Assembly: GCF_037811135.1 (NCBI RefSeq)
Contig: NZ_CP149130.1
Coordinates: 3,592,501-3,656,500 of the forward strand
Source: Aeromonas rivipollensis
GTDB lineage: Bacteria; Pseudomonadota; Gammaproteobacteria; Enterobacterales; Aeromonadaceae
Direction of reading: 5' to 3'
Length of the DNA stretch: 64,000 nt
Shown: one piece after another, positions 59,101 to 64,000 of the stretch
Layout: every line of letters starts with the position of its first letter
Position numbering within the stretch: position 1 is the stretch's first letter
The notes under the pieces: model-generated
Database searches by the model: none
The model's input: only the letters and a program-made list of their open reading frames with translations
What the model was told of the DNA's origin: nothing
Translations under genes and position numbers: made by a program

Positions 59101-62100
59101 ACCCGGTCACCTGCTCGCTGAAGGTGAAGGTCACATCGCTGGTCTCGCCCGCAATGATCTGGCTGTCGACGATATTGACCAGCACGCTCGGGCCCTGGGT
59201 GTCGGTATCCGCGCTGTCGCTGCCGCCTGTGCCCTTGTTGCCGGCCAGGTCGGTGTAGCTCTCCGGCTTGACGGTGACGCTGGCGGTGCCGGTGAAGTTG
59301 GCGTCCGGAGTGAAGGTGGCGCTCCAGGTCTTGCCGCCGTCTGAAGTCGTCAGCCCGGTGACAGTGCCGCCCACCACGTCAAGGTCGCTCAGGTCAAACC
59401 CGGTCACCTGCTCGCTGAAGGTGAAGGTCACATCGCTGGTCTCGCCCGCGATGATCTGGGCGTCGACGATGTCGACCAGCACGCTCGGGCCCTGGGTGTC
59501 GGTGGCCGCCGTATCGCTGCCGCCGGTACCCTTGTTGCCGGCCAGGTCGGTGTAGCTGCCGTTGCTCACCGTGACGCTGGCGGTGCCTTCAAAGCCCGGG
59601 GTCGGGGTGAAGGTGGCGCTCCAGGTCTTGCCGCCGTCGGAAGTCGTCAGCCCGGTGACAGTACCGCCCACCACATCGAGGTCGCTCAGGTCAAAGCCCT
59701 GCACCTTCTCGCTGAAGGTGAAGGTCACGGGGCTGGTCTCGCCCGCGATGATCTGGCTGTCGACGATGTCGACCAGCACGCTCGGACCCTGGGTGTCGGT
59801 ATCAGCGCTGTCGCTGCCGCCGGTGCCCTTGTTGCCCGCCAGGTCGGTGTAACTCTCCGGCTTGACGGTGACACTGGCGGTGCCTTCAAAGCCCGGGGTC
59901 GGCGTGAAGGTGGCGCTCCAGGTCTTGCCGCCGTCACTGCTGGTGAGGTTGCTGACAGAGCCGCCCACCACGTCAAGGTCGCTCAGGTCAAACCCGGTCA
60001 CCTGCTCGCTGAAGGTGAAGGTCACGTCGCTGGTCTCGCCCGCAATGATCTGGCTGTCGACGATATTGACCGCCACGCTCGGGCCCTGGGTGTCGGTGGC
60101 CGCCGTATCGCTGCCGCCAGTGCCCTTGTTGCCGGCCAGGTCGGTGTAGCTCTCCGGCTTGACGGTGACGCTGGCAGTGCCTTCAAAGCCCGGGGTCGGG
60201 GTGAAGGTGGCGCTCCAGGTCTTGCCACCATCGCTGCTGGTGAGGTTGCTGACGGTGCCGCCCACCACGTCGAGGTCGCTCAGGTCAAACCCGGTCACCT
60301 TCTCGCTGAAGGTGAAGGTCACGTCGCTGGTCTCGCCCACGGTCAGCTGGCTGTCGACGATATTGACCAGCACGCTCGGGCCCTGGGTGTCGGTGGCCGC
60401 CGTATCGCTACCGCCGGTACCCTTGTTGCCGGCCAGGTCGGTGTAGCTCTCCGGCTTGACGGTGACGCTGGCGGTGCCGGTGAAGTTCGCATCCGGAGTG
60501 AAGGTCGCACTCCAGGTCTTGCCGCCGTCTGAAGTCGTCAGCCCGGTGACGGTGCCGCCCACCACGTCGAGGTCGCTCAGGTCAAACCCGGTCACCTTCT
60601 CGCTGAAGGTGAAGGTCACATCGCTGGTCTCGCCCGCAATGATCTGGCTGTCGACGATGTCGACCAGCACGCTCGGGCCCTGGGTGTCCACACTGTAACC
60701 TTCGCTACCAGTCGCTTTGGCGCTGTTGCCCGCCGCATCGGTGGTGGTCACGCTGGCGTCGATCACCTTGTCACCATCCGCCACCAGATCCGCTCCCGGC
60801 ACCTTGATGCTGAAGGTCTTGTCAGCCAGCACTTGGCCGGTGAAGGTCTTGCCGTTCACCGTCAGGGTGACGGTATCGCCCACCTGGACGTCGCCACCCA
60901 CGCGACCGGTGACCGGGATCTGCTGGCCGGCTTCGGCGGCGTTGATCACATCATCCGGCGTGATGTCGGCATCCAGGGTGATTCGGGCTTCAGGCGCCGT
61001 GGTGTCGAGCAAGGTGGTGTCATCACGGGCATCAGCGCTGTTGCCCGCCGCGTCGGTGACGCTGGCCACGACTTCCAGGTTGCCATCCGCCAGCCCGCTC
61101 AGATCAGCCTTGGTGCTGTAGTTGCCATTGGCATCCGTCTGTGCGGTGACGGTCACGCTGGCGCCCTTGGTATCAGTGATGATCAGGGTCACTGTGCGAC
61201 CCGGGCCGACATCGGAGGTACCTGTGATGGGGGCATTGGCAGCATTGCTGCCATTCACGTCATCCAGACTCACCGTGATGTTGGCGGTGGTGTCCACGTT
61301 GCCATCATCGGCGGCTGTGCCGGTATTGCCGGCAGGATCGGTCACGCTGGCAGTCACCTCATAACCGCCATCCGGCAGGGGGGTGACCACATCAGAGCTG
61401 TAAGACCCATCCGGTTGAACTGTGGCCGTCAGCGTCTGCTGGTTGCCATTGGCATCGGTCACCACCAGGGTCACAGTGCTGCCAGGGGTGGCATTTGTGG
61501 TGCCTGTGATGGTCGGGGTGCTGTCGTTGGTGTTGTCCGGCGCAGTCACAGTGACAGAAGGCGCCGTGCTGTCCACGCTACCATCGTCGGTGGCGGTACC
61601 GGTATTGCCGGCGGGATCGGTCACGCTGGCGGTCACGTCATAGCCGCCGTCCGGCAGGGGAGTCTCCACATCCACGCTGAAGCTGCCATCCGGATTGACA
61701 GTGGTGATCAGGGTCTGCTGGTTGCCGTTGGCGTCGGTCACCACCAGGGTCACAGTGCTGCCGGGAGCAGCATCCGTGGTCCCGGTGAGGGTCGGGGTGC
61801 TGTCGTTGATGTTGTCCGGTGCGGACACAGTGATGGTGGGTGCTGTGAGATCGAGGAGTTCATCCTCGTCATCCTGCGCTTCGGCCAGCGGAGCGGGAGC
61901 ATCCGGATTGGCGGAATCAAAGCCGGCGGTGGAGATGGTGGCATCACCGGTTCTGTCGATGGTGATGAAGCCGCCGTTGCCGCTGGCACCCGCAACGCCG
62001 CCTACGTTGCCCGCAGCGGGTGCCCCGCCCGCCGCCGATGCTTCAAATGCCTGGGTCGGGTCTGTTCCCGCCAGAATTGCCTGCTGCAGGGCGGCGATGT

Positions 62101-62356
62101 CGTCAGGTACATCCCCCTGCCCCTGCTGTGCCAGCTGGGGCTCTTCAGACTCGGGAGTGTTGCTCGGGCTCAGGGTAAAGGTGGTTTCTCCCCCCTGGAA
62201 GCTGGCCCCCTCAGGAGCGAGCAATACTGCATCCTTGGGCAGCACATCGCCTTCAGAAAGAAGCGTCTGGCTCCCGTCAGCGGCAACCAGGTAGACTTTG
62301 CCTTGCAATTGGGTAACGACGACGTCCTGATCCAGTACGATGCTCTTGCTGCTCAT
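44174..62356 (-). CDS. Giant LapA-type RTX adhesin
   Basis: A single uninterrupted 6060-codon gene. ATG 62356 follows AGGAGA by six bases; nine codons upstream are also open. In order: an N-terminal retention module (residues 1-~130) with di-alanine A108-A109 in S-A-A-G; four divergent Ig-like repeats (~170-555); 37 nearly identical 99-residue Ig-like repeats (557-4219) with core [30 protein letters not shown] and YTDLAGNKG; cadherin- and T1SS-143-like segments (~4230-4900); a Calx-beta-like domain (~4930-5035); RTX block 1 (~5220-5290); a vWA domain with MIDAS D-S-S-G-S (~5505-5760); RTX block 2 (~5855-5950); and a secretion tail ending NNNLLDIDK. It should be exported by a type I system, held in the outer membrane by its N-terminus and released by a LapG-type protease when c-di-GMP is low. 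Transporter and lap genes are outside the window. Confidence 0.93.
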   Translation of the reverse strand: MSSKSIVLDQDVVVTQLQGKVYLVAADGSQTLLSEGDVLPKDAVLLAPEGASFQGGETTFTLSPSNTPESEEPQLAQQGQGDVPDDIAALQQAILAGTDPTQAFEASAAGGAPAAGNVGGVAGASGNGGFITIDRTGDATISTAGFDSANPDAPAPLAEAQDDEDELLDLTAPTITVSAPDNINDSTPTLTGTTDAAPGSTVTLVVTDANGNQQTLITTVNPDGSFSVDVETPLPDGGYDVTASVTDPAGNTGTATDDGSVDSTAPSVTVTAPDNTNDSTPTITGTTNATPGSTVTLVVTDANGNQQTLTATVQPDGSYSSDVVTPLPDGGYEVTASVTDPAGNTGTAADDGNVDTTANITVSLDDVNGSNAANAPITGTSDVGPGRTVTLIITDTKGASVTVTAQTDANGNYSTKADLSGLADGNLEVVASVTDAAGNSADARDDTTLLDTTAPEARITLDADITPDDVINAAEAGQQIPVTGRVGGDVQVGDTVTLTVNGKTFTGQVLADKTFSIKVPGADLVADGDKVIDASVTTTDAAGNSAKATGSEGYSVDTQGPSVLVDIVDSQIIAGETSDVTFTFSEKVTGFDLSDLDVVGGTVTGLTTSDGGKTWSATFTPDANFTGTASVTVKPESYTDLAGNKGTGGSDTAATDTQGPSVLVNIVDSQLTVGETSDVTFTFSEKVTGFDLSDLDVVGGTVSNLTSSDGGKTWSATFTPTPGFEGTASVTVKPESYTDLAGNKGTGGSDTAATDTQGPSVAVNIVDSQIIAGETSDVTFTFSEQVTGFDLSDLDVVGGSVSNLTSSDGGKTWSATFTPTPGFEGTASVTVKPESYTDLAGNKGTGGSDSADTDTQGPSVLVDIVDSQIIAGETSPVTFTFSEKVQGFDLSDLDVVGGTVTGLTTSDGGKTWSATFTPTPGFEGTASVTVSNGSYTDLAGNKGTGGSDTAATDTQGPSVLVDIVDAQIIAGETSDVTFTFSEQVTGFDLSDLDVVGGTVTGLTTSDGGKTWSATFTPDANFTGTASVTVKPESYTDLAGNKGTGGSDSADTDTQGPSVLVNIVDSQIIAGETSDVTFTFSEQVTGFDLSDLDVVGGTVTGLTTSDGGKTWSATFTPDANFTGTASVTVKPESYTDLAGNKGTGGSDTAATDTQGPSVLVNIVDSQIIAGETSDVTFTFSEQVTGFDLSDLTVVGGSVSNLTSSDGGKTWSATFTPDANFTGTASVTVKPESYTDLAGNKGTGGSDTAATDTQGPSVLVDIVDSQIIAGETSDVTFTFSEKVTGFDLSDLTVVGGSVSNLTSSDGGKTWSATFTPDANFTGTASVTVKPESYTDLAGNKGIGGSDTAATDTQGPSVLVDIVDSQIIAGETSDVTFTFSEKVQGFDLSDLDVVGGTVTGLTTSDGGKTWSATFTPDANFTGTASVTVKPESYTDLAGNKGTGGSDTAATDTQGPSVLVNIVDSQIIAGETSDVTFTFSEQVTGFDLSDLTVVGGSVSNLTSSDGGKTWSATFTPDANFTGTASVTVKPESYTDLAGNKGTGGSDTAATDTQGPSVLVDIVDSQIIAGETSDVTFTFSEKVTGFDLSDLTVVGGSVSNLTSSDGGKTWSATFTPDANFTGTASVTVKPESYTDLAGNKGIGGSDTAATDTQGPSVLVDIVDSQIIAGETSDVTFTFSEKVQGFDLSDLDVVGGTVTGLTTSDGGKTWSATFTPDANFTGTASVTVKPESYTDLAGNKGTGGSDTAATDTQGPSVLVDIVDSQIIAGETSPVTFTFSEKVQGFDLSDLDVVGGTVTGLTTSDGGKTWSATFTPDANFTGTASVTVKPESYTDLAGNKGTGGSDTAATDTQGPSVLVNIVDSQLTVGETSDVTFTFSEKVTGFDLSDLDVVGGTVSNLTSSDGGKTWSATFTPTPGFEGTASVTVKPESYTDLAGNKGTGGSDTAATDTQGPSVAVNIVDSQIIAGETSDVTFTFSEQVTGFDLSDLDVVGGSVSNLTSSDGGKTWSATFTPTPGFEGTASVTVKPESYTDLAGNKGTGGSDSADTDTQGPSVLVDIVDSQIIAGETSPVTFTFSEKVQGFDLSDLDVVGGTVTGLTTSDGGKTWSATFTPTPGFEGTASVTVSNGSYTDLAGNKGTGGSDTAATDTQGPSVLVDIVDAQIIAGETSDVTFTFSEQVTGFDLSDLDVVGGTVTGLTTSDGGKTWSATFTPDANFTGTASVTVKPESYTDLAGNKGTGGSDSADTDTQGPSVLVNIVDSQIIAGETSDVTFTFSEQVTGFDLSDLDVVGGTVTGLTTSDGGKTWSATFTPDVNFTGTASVTVKPESYTDLAGNKGTGGSDTAATDTQGPSVLVDIVDSQITVGETSDVTFTFSEKVQGFDLSDLDVVGGTVTGLTTSDGGKTWSATFTPTPGFEGTASVTVKPESYTDLAGNKGTGGSDTAATDTQGPSVLVDIVDSQIIAGETSDVTFTFSEKVTGFDLADLTVVGGSVSNLTSSDGGKTWSATFTPDANFTGTASVTVKPESYTDLAGNKGTGGSDTAATDTQGPSVLVDIVDAQIIAGETSDVTFTFSEQVTGFDLSDLDVVGGTVSNLTSSDGGKTWSATFTPTPGFEGTASVTVKSESYTDLAGNKGTGGSDTAATDTQGPSVLVDIVDSQIIAGETSDVTFTFSEQVTGFDLSDLDVVGGTVSNLTSSDGGKTWSATFTPDANFTGTASVTVKPESYTDLAGNKGTGGSDTAATDTQGPSVLVDIVDSQIIAGETSDVTFTFSEQVTGFDLADLTVVGGSVSNLTSSDGGKTWSATFTPTPGFEGTASVTVKSESYTDLAGNKGTGGSDTAATDTQGPSVLVDIVDSQIIAGETSDVTFTFSEKVQGFDLSDLDVVGGTVTGLTTSDGGKTWSATFTPDANFTGTASVTVKPESYTDLAGNKGTGGSDSAATDTQGPSVLVDIVDSQIIAGETSPVTFTFSEKVQGFDLSDLDVVGGTVTGLTTSDGGKTWSATFTPTPGFEGTASVTVKPESYTDLAGNKGTGGSDTAATDTQGPSVLVDIVDSQIIAGETSDVTFTFSEQVTGFDLADLTVVGGSVSNLTSSDGGKTWSATFTPDANFTGTASVTVKPESYTDLAGNKGTGGSDSADTDTQGPSVLVDIVDSQIIAGETSDVTFTFSEQVTGFDLSDLDVVGGTVTGLTTSDGGKTWSATFTPTPGFEGTASVTVKPESYTDLAGNKGTGGSDSADTDTQGPSVLVDIVDSQIIAGETSPVTFTFSEKVQGFDLSDLDVVGGTVTGLTTSDGGKTWSATFTPDANFTGTASVTVKPESYTDLAGNKGTGGSDTAATDTQGPSVLVDIVDSQIIAGETSDVTFTFSEQVTGFDLSDLDVVGGTVSNLTSSDGGKTWSATFTPDANFTGTASVTVKPESYTDLAGNKGTGGSDTAATDTQGPSVLVDIVDSQIIAGETSDVTFTFSEQVTGFDLADLTVVGGSVSNLTSSDGGKTWSATFTPTPGFEGTASVTVKSESYTDLAGNKGTGGSDTAATDTQGPSVLVDIVDSQIIAGETSDVTFTFSEKVQGFDLSDLDVVGGTVTGLTTSDGGKTWSATFTPTPGFEGTASVTVKPESYTDLAGNKGTGGSDTAATDTQGPSVLVNIVDSQLTVGETSDVTFTFSEQVTGFDLSDLTVVGGTVSNLTSSDGGKTWSATFTPTPGFEGTASVTVKPESYTDLAGNKGTGGSDTAATDTQGPSVLVDIVDSQIIAGETSDVTFTFSEQVTGFDLSDLTVVGGSVSNLTSSDGGKTWSATFTPDANFTGTASVTVKPESYTDLAGNKGTGGSDTAATDTQGPSVLVNIVDSQIIAGETSDVTFTFSEQVTGFDLSDLTVVGGSVSNLTSSDGGKTWSATFTPDANFTGTASVTVKPESYTDLAGNKGTGGSDTAATDTQGPSVLVDIVDSQIIAGETSDVTFTFSEKVTGFDLSDLTVVGGSVSNLTSSDGGKTWSATFTPDANFTGTASVTVKPESYTDLAGNKGIGGSDTAATDTQGPSVLVDIVDSQIIAGETSDVTFTFSEKVQGFDLSDLDVVGGTVTGLTTSDGGKTWSATFTPDANFTGTASVTVKPESYTDLAGNKGTGGSDTAATDTQGPSVLVNIVDSQIIAGETSDVTFTFSEQVTGFDLSDLDVVGGTVTGLTTSDGGKTWSATFTPTPGFEGTASVTVSNGSYTDLAGNKGTGGSDTAATDTQAPNTPSVVIVDDVNNDQKLTKTEIGNDQIQVRAGVNHADLVAGGKVTLTISNGGVNSTVQLTLKADGTLLASNGKSYGYQNGTINWTETTPANGKSLTVTATQTDKAGNTSLPGSDTAEILNEAPETANKQANGLEDATSIVLPALSGSDIDGSVVSFTIKSLPTNGTLYLDGTVVTANQSIAAADAGKLTFTPNANWNGDTSFNYVAVDNDGAVDASPATLTIRVASVNDLPTLNISNGAILSEEGLANGIADTVGNPDSTDAIKASGTLSVGDIDSNTLNISLNGPTGLTSGGAQVQWSWSAGSKTLVGYTGTIGAANYNAVVEVKLTAPNASGKGDWTYEVTLKGPLDHGDATSEDKLSFQLEVEVSDGSGTTKGKLDVSVEDDSPIAGNADAVSVVKTNIPSTLTGFFDLTQFSGNHSTLNMTGFTISALGFTSDKNSTLKTADVNGSSAGLGVASDKGPYHNIANEIDFRHFADGSSASEQLVIKLDAGKVAYGANIKFSQMFGGELESGVVEFYRGGVLINTLVFSSKAAGGEFNQNFQVQQGGFDTMVIKATNNGNTNTQDNSDLTVKSIEFLGADTAQAIAYGSGTVAPQWGADGKGSMGLVLDPSTFESGLRTAAGSLVTISASGANTLLGKDAGGNLVFRLEFTPATGKWEFFQYQNMSKPQGDGDIDFQIKVTDGDGDVSTGSFATKPLFTPIVQGVSVDSVTEGGNLQHTVTLSDQTQEATQYDFVVRGSGSNPASSLDWGTAQFSNGVTYNSTTGKITVPAGVSGFTVTIPTVNDRLVEANETLTVTIGGQSGTGTILDNDRAPTAAGGHSAGQEDKPQVLTWAQFGASDDQAATDLGVQINTLPMNGTLEYLNAAGQWVAVSAGALISYAEVNAGHLRFVPGLNESSTNASNGGGALTGNLKGDYASIGYQISDGANLSNGSKLVIDVAAVADKPTVNVTLTGNGIPSYSPSFPSASVTTEQFQSGNFNKTALGITNSLTDSSSGQEQVLGGSGNDYIVSTQGGGDLLYGQGGNDVLVGGNATQGDSLYGGDGNDVLVSGLGSDGLYGGAGSDIAVLTGNRADYAIKKGSGYSINDRWFDFSVTEKGAGITKALHDVEYVQFADGIYQLNQSTGELTLVQPTVVDYPLELSASLSDRDGSEVLDSLVLSGMPKGAELYSGNQLLGTVGVDGKLTLSASSGLWSASALDVKLTGLTLRVPGSSAGQVDLKVDAIAKEVGTDQTSSASDDDSIRLSYFNATEGEPGDQSRTYGSEHNVVVGDLDGSVVLPGQNYNIAFMVDSSGSIGSDAMETIKAQLNQVFTSLKNSAGTEGAGKVNIFLVDFDSQANKSISVDLKDPNALTKLQSVLDSMDGSYWNGGATNYEDALKTTSNWFNSDTAKNNVNGKNLAYFITDGAPNTYYYYEDTNPIVNLVTGEKLDAFVNVNNYVPGQAFSATIGGTSRVLIDANGRVQQWSQGNNNKWNSTSIGTLKAQGDGTFEISTTYDGNYWALQNALAVLPLLAANKVVLQAIGIGSNVSIDTLKQFDSDQVVQSNVSASDLANSILGTSINNLPGADRFDGGAGDDILFGDAVRFTGINGEGYAAIKQYVAGKLGAGSVADAQVHSYIRDHASEFDQSSANDKGDTLYGGDGNDILFGQGGDDFLYGGAGNDILFGGSGNDTLYGESGSDVLSGGSGNDTLYGGTGNDVLSGGLGNDILIGGVGDDILKGDAESDTFTWLKGDTEAGKVAKDYVVDFSKSEGDKLDLSDLLDSDGSKNQSSLKSLLSVFQDSEGVHLQVKESSAAPVTQEIVLVNHTFDTLTGGSGSTANQVIDYMLNNNLLDIDK
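44508..44786 (-). other. C-terminal RTX nonapeptide block of the adhesin
   Basis: About ten GGxGxDxLx-type calcium-binding nonapeptides in a row (for example [36 protein letters not shown]). They fold on calcium outside the cell and accompany type I secretion. A shorter block of the same kind lies at about 46490-46690, on the other side of the vWA domain. Confidence 0.9.
49700..60688 (-). repeat. 37 tandem 297-bp Ig-like repeats in the adhesin gene
   Basis: The span is 10,989 bp, exactly 37 x 297, from the first D-T-Q-G-P-S-V unit to the last unit before DTQAPNT. All units are 99 codons with no indel. Longer duplications are superimposed: units 2-6 (58907-60391) recur as units 14-18 (55343-56827) with one residue change, and units 7-9 (58016-58906) recur as 10-12 (57125-58015) and 34-36 (49997-50887). 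Confidence 0.95.
62027..62038 (-). other. Predicted LapG-type cleavage site in the adhesin
   Basis: Codes for S107-A108-A109-G110. In Pseudomonas LapA the periplasmic protease LapG cuts between the two alanines of T-A-A-G at residues 108/109. A second candidate, P-A-A-G, lies at residues 113-116. Confidence 0.6.
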
Positions 62357-62542
62357 GGTTTCTCCTGAAATATCAATGGGCATAGATTTCCAGCCTCCAA
62401 TGTGCCCGTTAGTCCGACCAGATACCAGTGAGAAAAATCGAACGAACAGACCGAAATGAGGCTTGGATTCGCGCCGAAAACGAAGGGTGTTTGACAGGGA
62501 ATAAAATTAGTTAAATCAATAGCATCAAAAATGACAGAACGA

Positions 62543-62569
62543 AGATGGGAGCCTTATTGGCTCCCATTT
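62543..62569 (-). terminator. Terminator after yidE
   Basis: ATGGGAGCC (62545-62553), loop TTATT, GGCTCCCAT (62559-62567), with a moderately T-rich minus-strand tail. The adhesin promoter and ~140-bp leader must lie between this and 62356; an AT-rich patch at 62497-62530 is the likely promoter. Confidence 0.7.
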
Positions 62570-62578
62570 CACGTCGAT

Positions 62579-64000
62579 TCAGGCCCCGGCCCAGAGCAGG
62601 ATGGCCAGCAGCTGGGGAGAGATGATCCGCAGGAACATCACCAGGGGGTAGACGGTCGCATATGACAGGGCGCTGGCGCCACTGGTGGGGTGCATCCCGT
62701 TGGCGAAGGCCAGGGCGGGAGGATCCGTCATGGAGCCGGCCAGCAGACCGCACAGGGTGAGATAATTGACCTTGCCATAGTGACGCGCCAGCACCCCGAC
62801 CACCAGCAGCGGGATCAGGGTGATGGCTACGCCATACATCATCCAGGCGGGACCATCCCCGTTGATCAGGGTGTCGATGAAACCGGCCCCGGACTTGAAC
62901 CCCACCACCGCCAGGAACAGCACTATGCCTATCTCCCGCAGCGCCAGGTTGGCGCTCGGTGGCATGAACCAGTAGAGCTTGCCGATGCTGCCGATGCGGG
63001 ACAGTATGAGGGCCACCACCAGGGGGCCGCCCGCCAGACCCAGCTTGAGGGCAGCCGGGAATCCCGGCAGGTAGAAGGGTATGGAACCGAGCAATACACC
63101 CAATCCAATGCCGATGAAGACCGGCAGCATCTGCACCTGCTGCAGTTTTTGCTGGACGTTGCCGACCACGCTGGTCACGGCCTCGATGGCATCGAGCCGC
63201 CCCACCAGGTTCAGGATGTCGCCAAACTGCAGGCTGGTCTGGCTGGTCGGGACCAGTTCGATGCCGGCCCGGTTGAGGCGCGAGATGACCACATCGTATT
63301 TCTGCTTGATGTCGAGATCCCGGATCCGTTTGCCGAGCACCTGCTCGTTGGTGACCACCACCCGCTCGACCCGCAGATCCGTGCCCCGGGTAGAGAGGGA
63401 GGTATCCACCTCCTCCCCGAGTACCAGCAGCACCTTGTGCAGGGCGTGGCGCTCCCCCACCAGGTGCAGCAGATCGCCGAGCTCGATGCGCGAGTCGGGC
63501 TTGGGCACCATCAGCTCGTCACCGCGCTTGAGGCGGGAACAGATGACATCGGCCTCATCCAGGCTCGGGATCTCGCGGAGCATCAAGCCGTGCATGTTGG
63601 GGTTGCGCACCGCGATATTGATGGTTTGCAGGCTCTCCTTGGTCTTGCCCGCCTGTTGCTCGAACGCGGCTGCTTCTTCGTCGATCTTGACGTGAAAGAA
63701 CATGCGAATGAGCCACATGGTAAGCAGGATGCCGCAGATCCCGAACGGGTAGGCCACCGCATAGCCCATCCCCATCAGGCCGGTGGAGCCCGGATCCGCC
63801 CCAAGCTCGGCCAGGATCTGCTGACCCGCCCCCAGCGAAGGAGTGTTGGTCACGGCACCGGAGAAGACCCCGAGGATCACCGGCAGCGGCACGTCGAACA
63901 GCTGGTGCAGCGCCGCGGCCACCACGCAGCCGAGCAGCACCAGCAGGGCGGCAAAGCCATTGAGCTTGAGCCCCGAGCTGCGCAGGGAAGAGAAGAAGCC
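62579..64000 (-). CDS. yidE: YidE/AspT-type putative transporter (5' end outside window)
   Basis: The C-terminal ~473 residues of a protein like E. coli YidE (553 aa); the frame is open through the right edge ([14 protein letters not shown]), so an internal ATG at 63940 is not the start. Visible are the first AspT/YidE membrane block ([21 protein letters not shown]), two cytoplasmic TrkA_C/RCK-C domains ([20 protein letters not shown] and [20 protein letters not shown]), and the second membrane block ([20 protein letters not shown]). AspT relatives are aspartate:alanine exchangers; YidE's substrate is unknown. It is upstream of the adhesin on the same strand, separated by a terminator. Confidence 0.93.
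   Translation of the reverse strand, partial: GFFSSLRSSGLKLNGFAALLVLLGCVVAAALHQLFDVPLPVILGVFSGAVTNTPSLGAGQQILAELGADPGSTGLMGMGYAVAYPFGICGILLTMWLIRMFFHVKIDEEAAAFEQQAGKTKESLQTINIAVRNPNMHGLMLREIPSLDEADVICSRLKRGDELMVPKPDSRIELGDLLHLVGERHALHKVLLVLGEEVDTSLSTRGTDLRVERVVVTNEQVLGKRIRDLDIKQKYDVVISRLNRAGIELVPTSQTSLQFGDILNLVGRLDAIEAVTSVVGNVQQKLQQVQMLPVFIGIGLGVLLGSIPFYLPGFPAALKLGLAGGPLVVALILSRIGSIGKLYWFMPPSANLALREIGIVLFLAVVGFKSGAGFIDTLINGDGPAWMMYGVAITLIPLLVVGVLARHYGKVNYLTLCGLLAGSMTDPPALAFANGMHPTSGASALSYATVYPLVMFLRIISPQLLAILLWAGA

Noticed and set aside
49700-60688. CRISPR-like regularly spaced repeats
   Set aside because: Units are contiguous, 297 bp long, in frame and coding; there are no short repeats separated by unique spacers and no cas genes.
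60833-62368. A 511-codon plus-strand open frame opposite the adhesin N-terminus
   Set aside because: Antisense shadow of Ig-like repeats; low-complexity His/Gly/Arg product with no recognisable domain.

Overview
The window reads as a chromosomal segment of an Aeromonas-like gammaproteobacterium. Coding GC is high. Many products closely resemble enterobacterial proteins (YjbH, YheS, YidE, MdtH, YbdG, RimJ). The secreted thermolysin-type protease is of the Aeromonas elastase (AhpB) kind. Assignments come from reading the translated sequence and recalled family knowledge; no database search was run.

Layout. 1-4.5 kb: the 3' end of a Wzz-type chain-length gene, then a yjbEFGH-type exopolysaccharide secretion operon. 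4.6-8.0 kb (minus strand): ynjE sulfurtransferase with glutaminase, then trmB-yggL. 8.3-13.7 kb: an M28 lipoprotein peptidase, a PLP aminotransferase, a CSS-motif/EAL c-di-GMP phosphodiesterase and a YfcH-type epimerase. 13.8-17.7 kb: ybbA-ybbP ABC exporter divergent from tesA, with a 24-codon mini-ORF wedged between ybbA and ybbP. 17.9-21.0 kb: cheV, a trimeric-type porin and a CBS-domain protein. 21.1-25.2 kb: yheS, a TIGR02444-type gene, rlmJ and two small membrane proteins.

25.4-28.4 kb is the anomalous part. It is a markedly AT-rich, two-gene plus-strand cassette. Upstream lies a sequence that matches the JUMPstart/ops element recognised by RfaH. The second gene encodes a protein with a PD-(D/E)XK nuclease signature, and the first gene is unrecognised. 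Related palindromes follow each gene. This is my best candidate for an undescribed, probably defensive, system whose transcription would depend on RfaH-type antitermination.

28.5-44 kb: a MerR regulator with a textbook MerR-type promoter driving an NAD(P)H oxidoreductase, an LprI-MliC-like lysozyme inhibitor, putP, an L,D-transpeptidase, a YbdG-type mechanosensitive channel, ackA (with three hairpin repeats in its upstream region), a NanQ-like protein, an acyltransferase, two RimJ/RimL acetyltransferases, the AhpB-type elastase, and a LysR regulator divergent from mdtH.

44.2-62.4 kb is one minus-strand gene of 6060 codons. It is a LapA-type RTX adhesin with an N-terminal retention module, a di-alanine at residues 108/109 (the position of the LapG cleavage site in LapA), exactly 37 Ig-like repeats of 297 bp each, a vWA domain between two RTX blocks and a type I secretion tail. 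A yidE transporter gene runs off the right edge. The EAL protein and the adhesin fit a c-di-GMP-controlled surface-attachment lifestyle. The LapD, LapG and type I secretion genes are not in the window.
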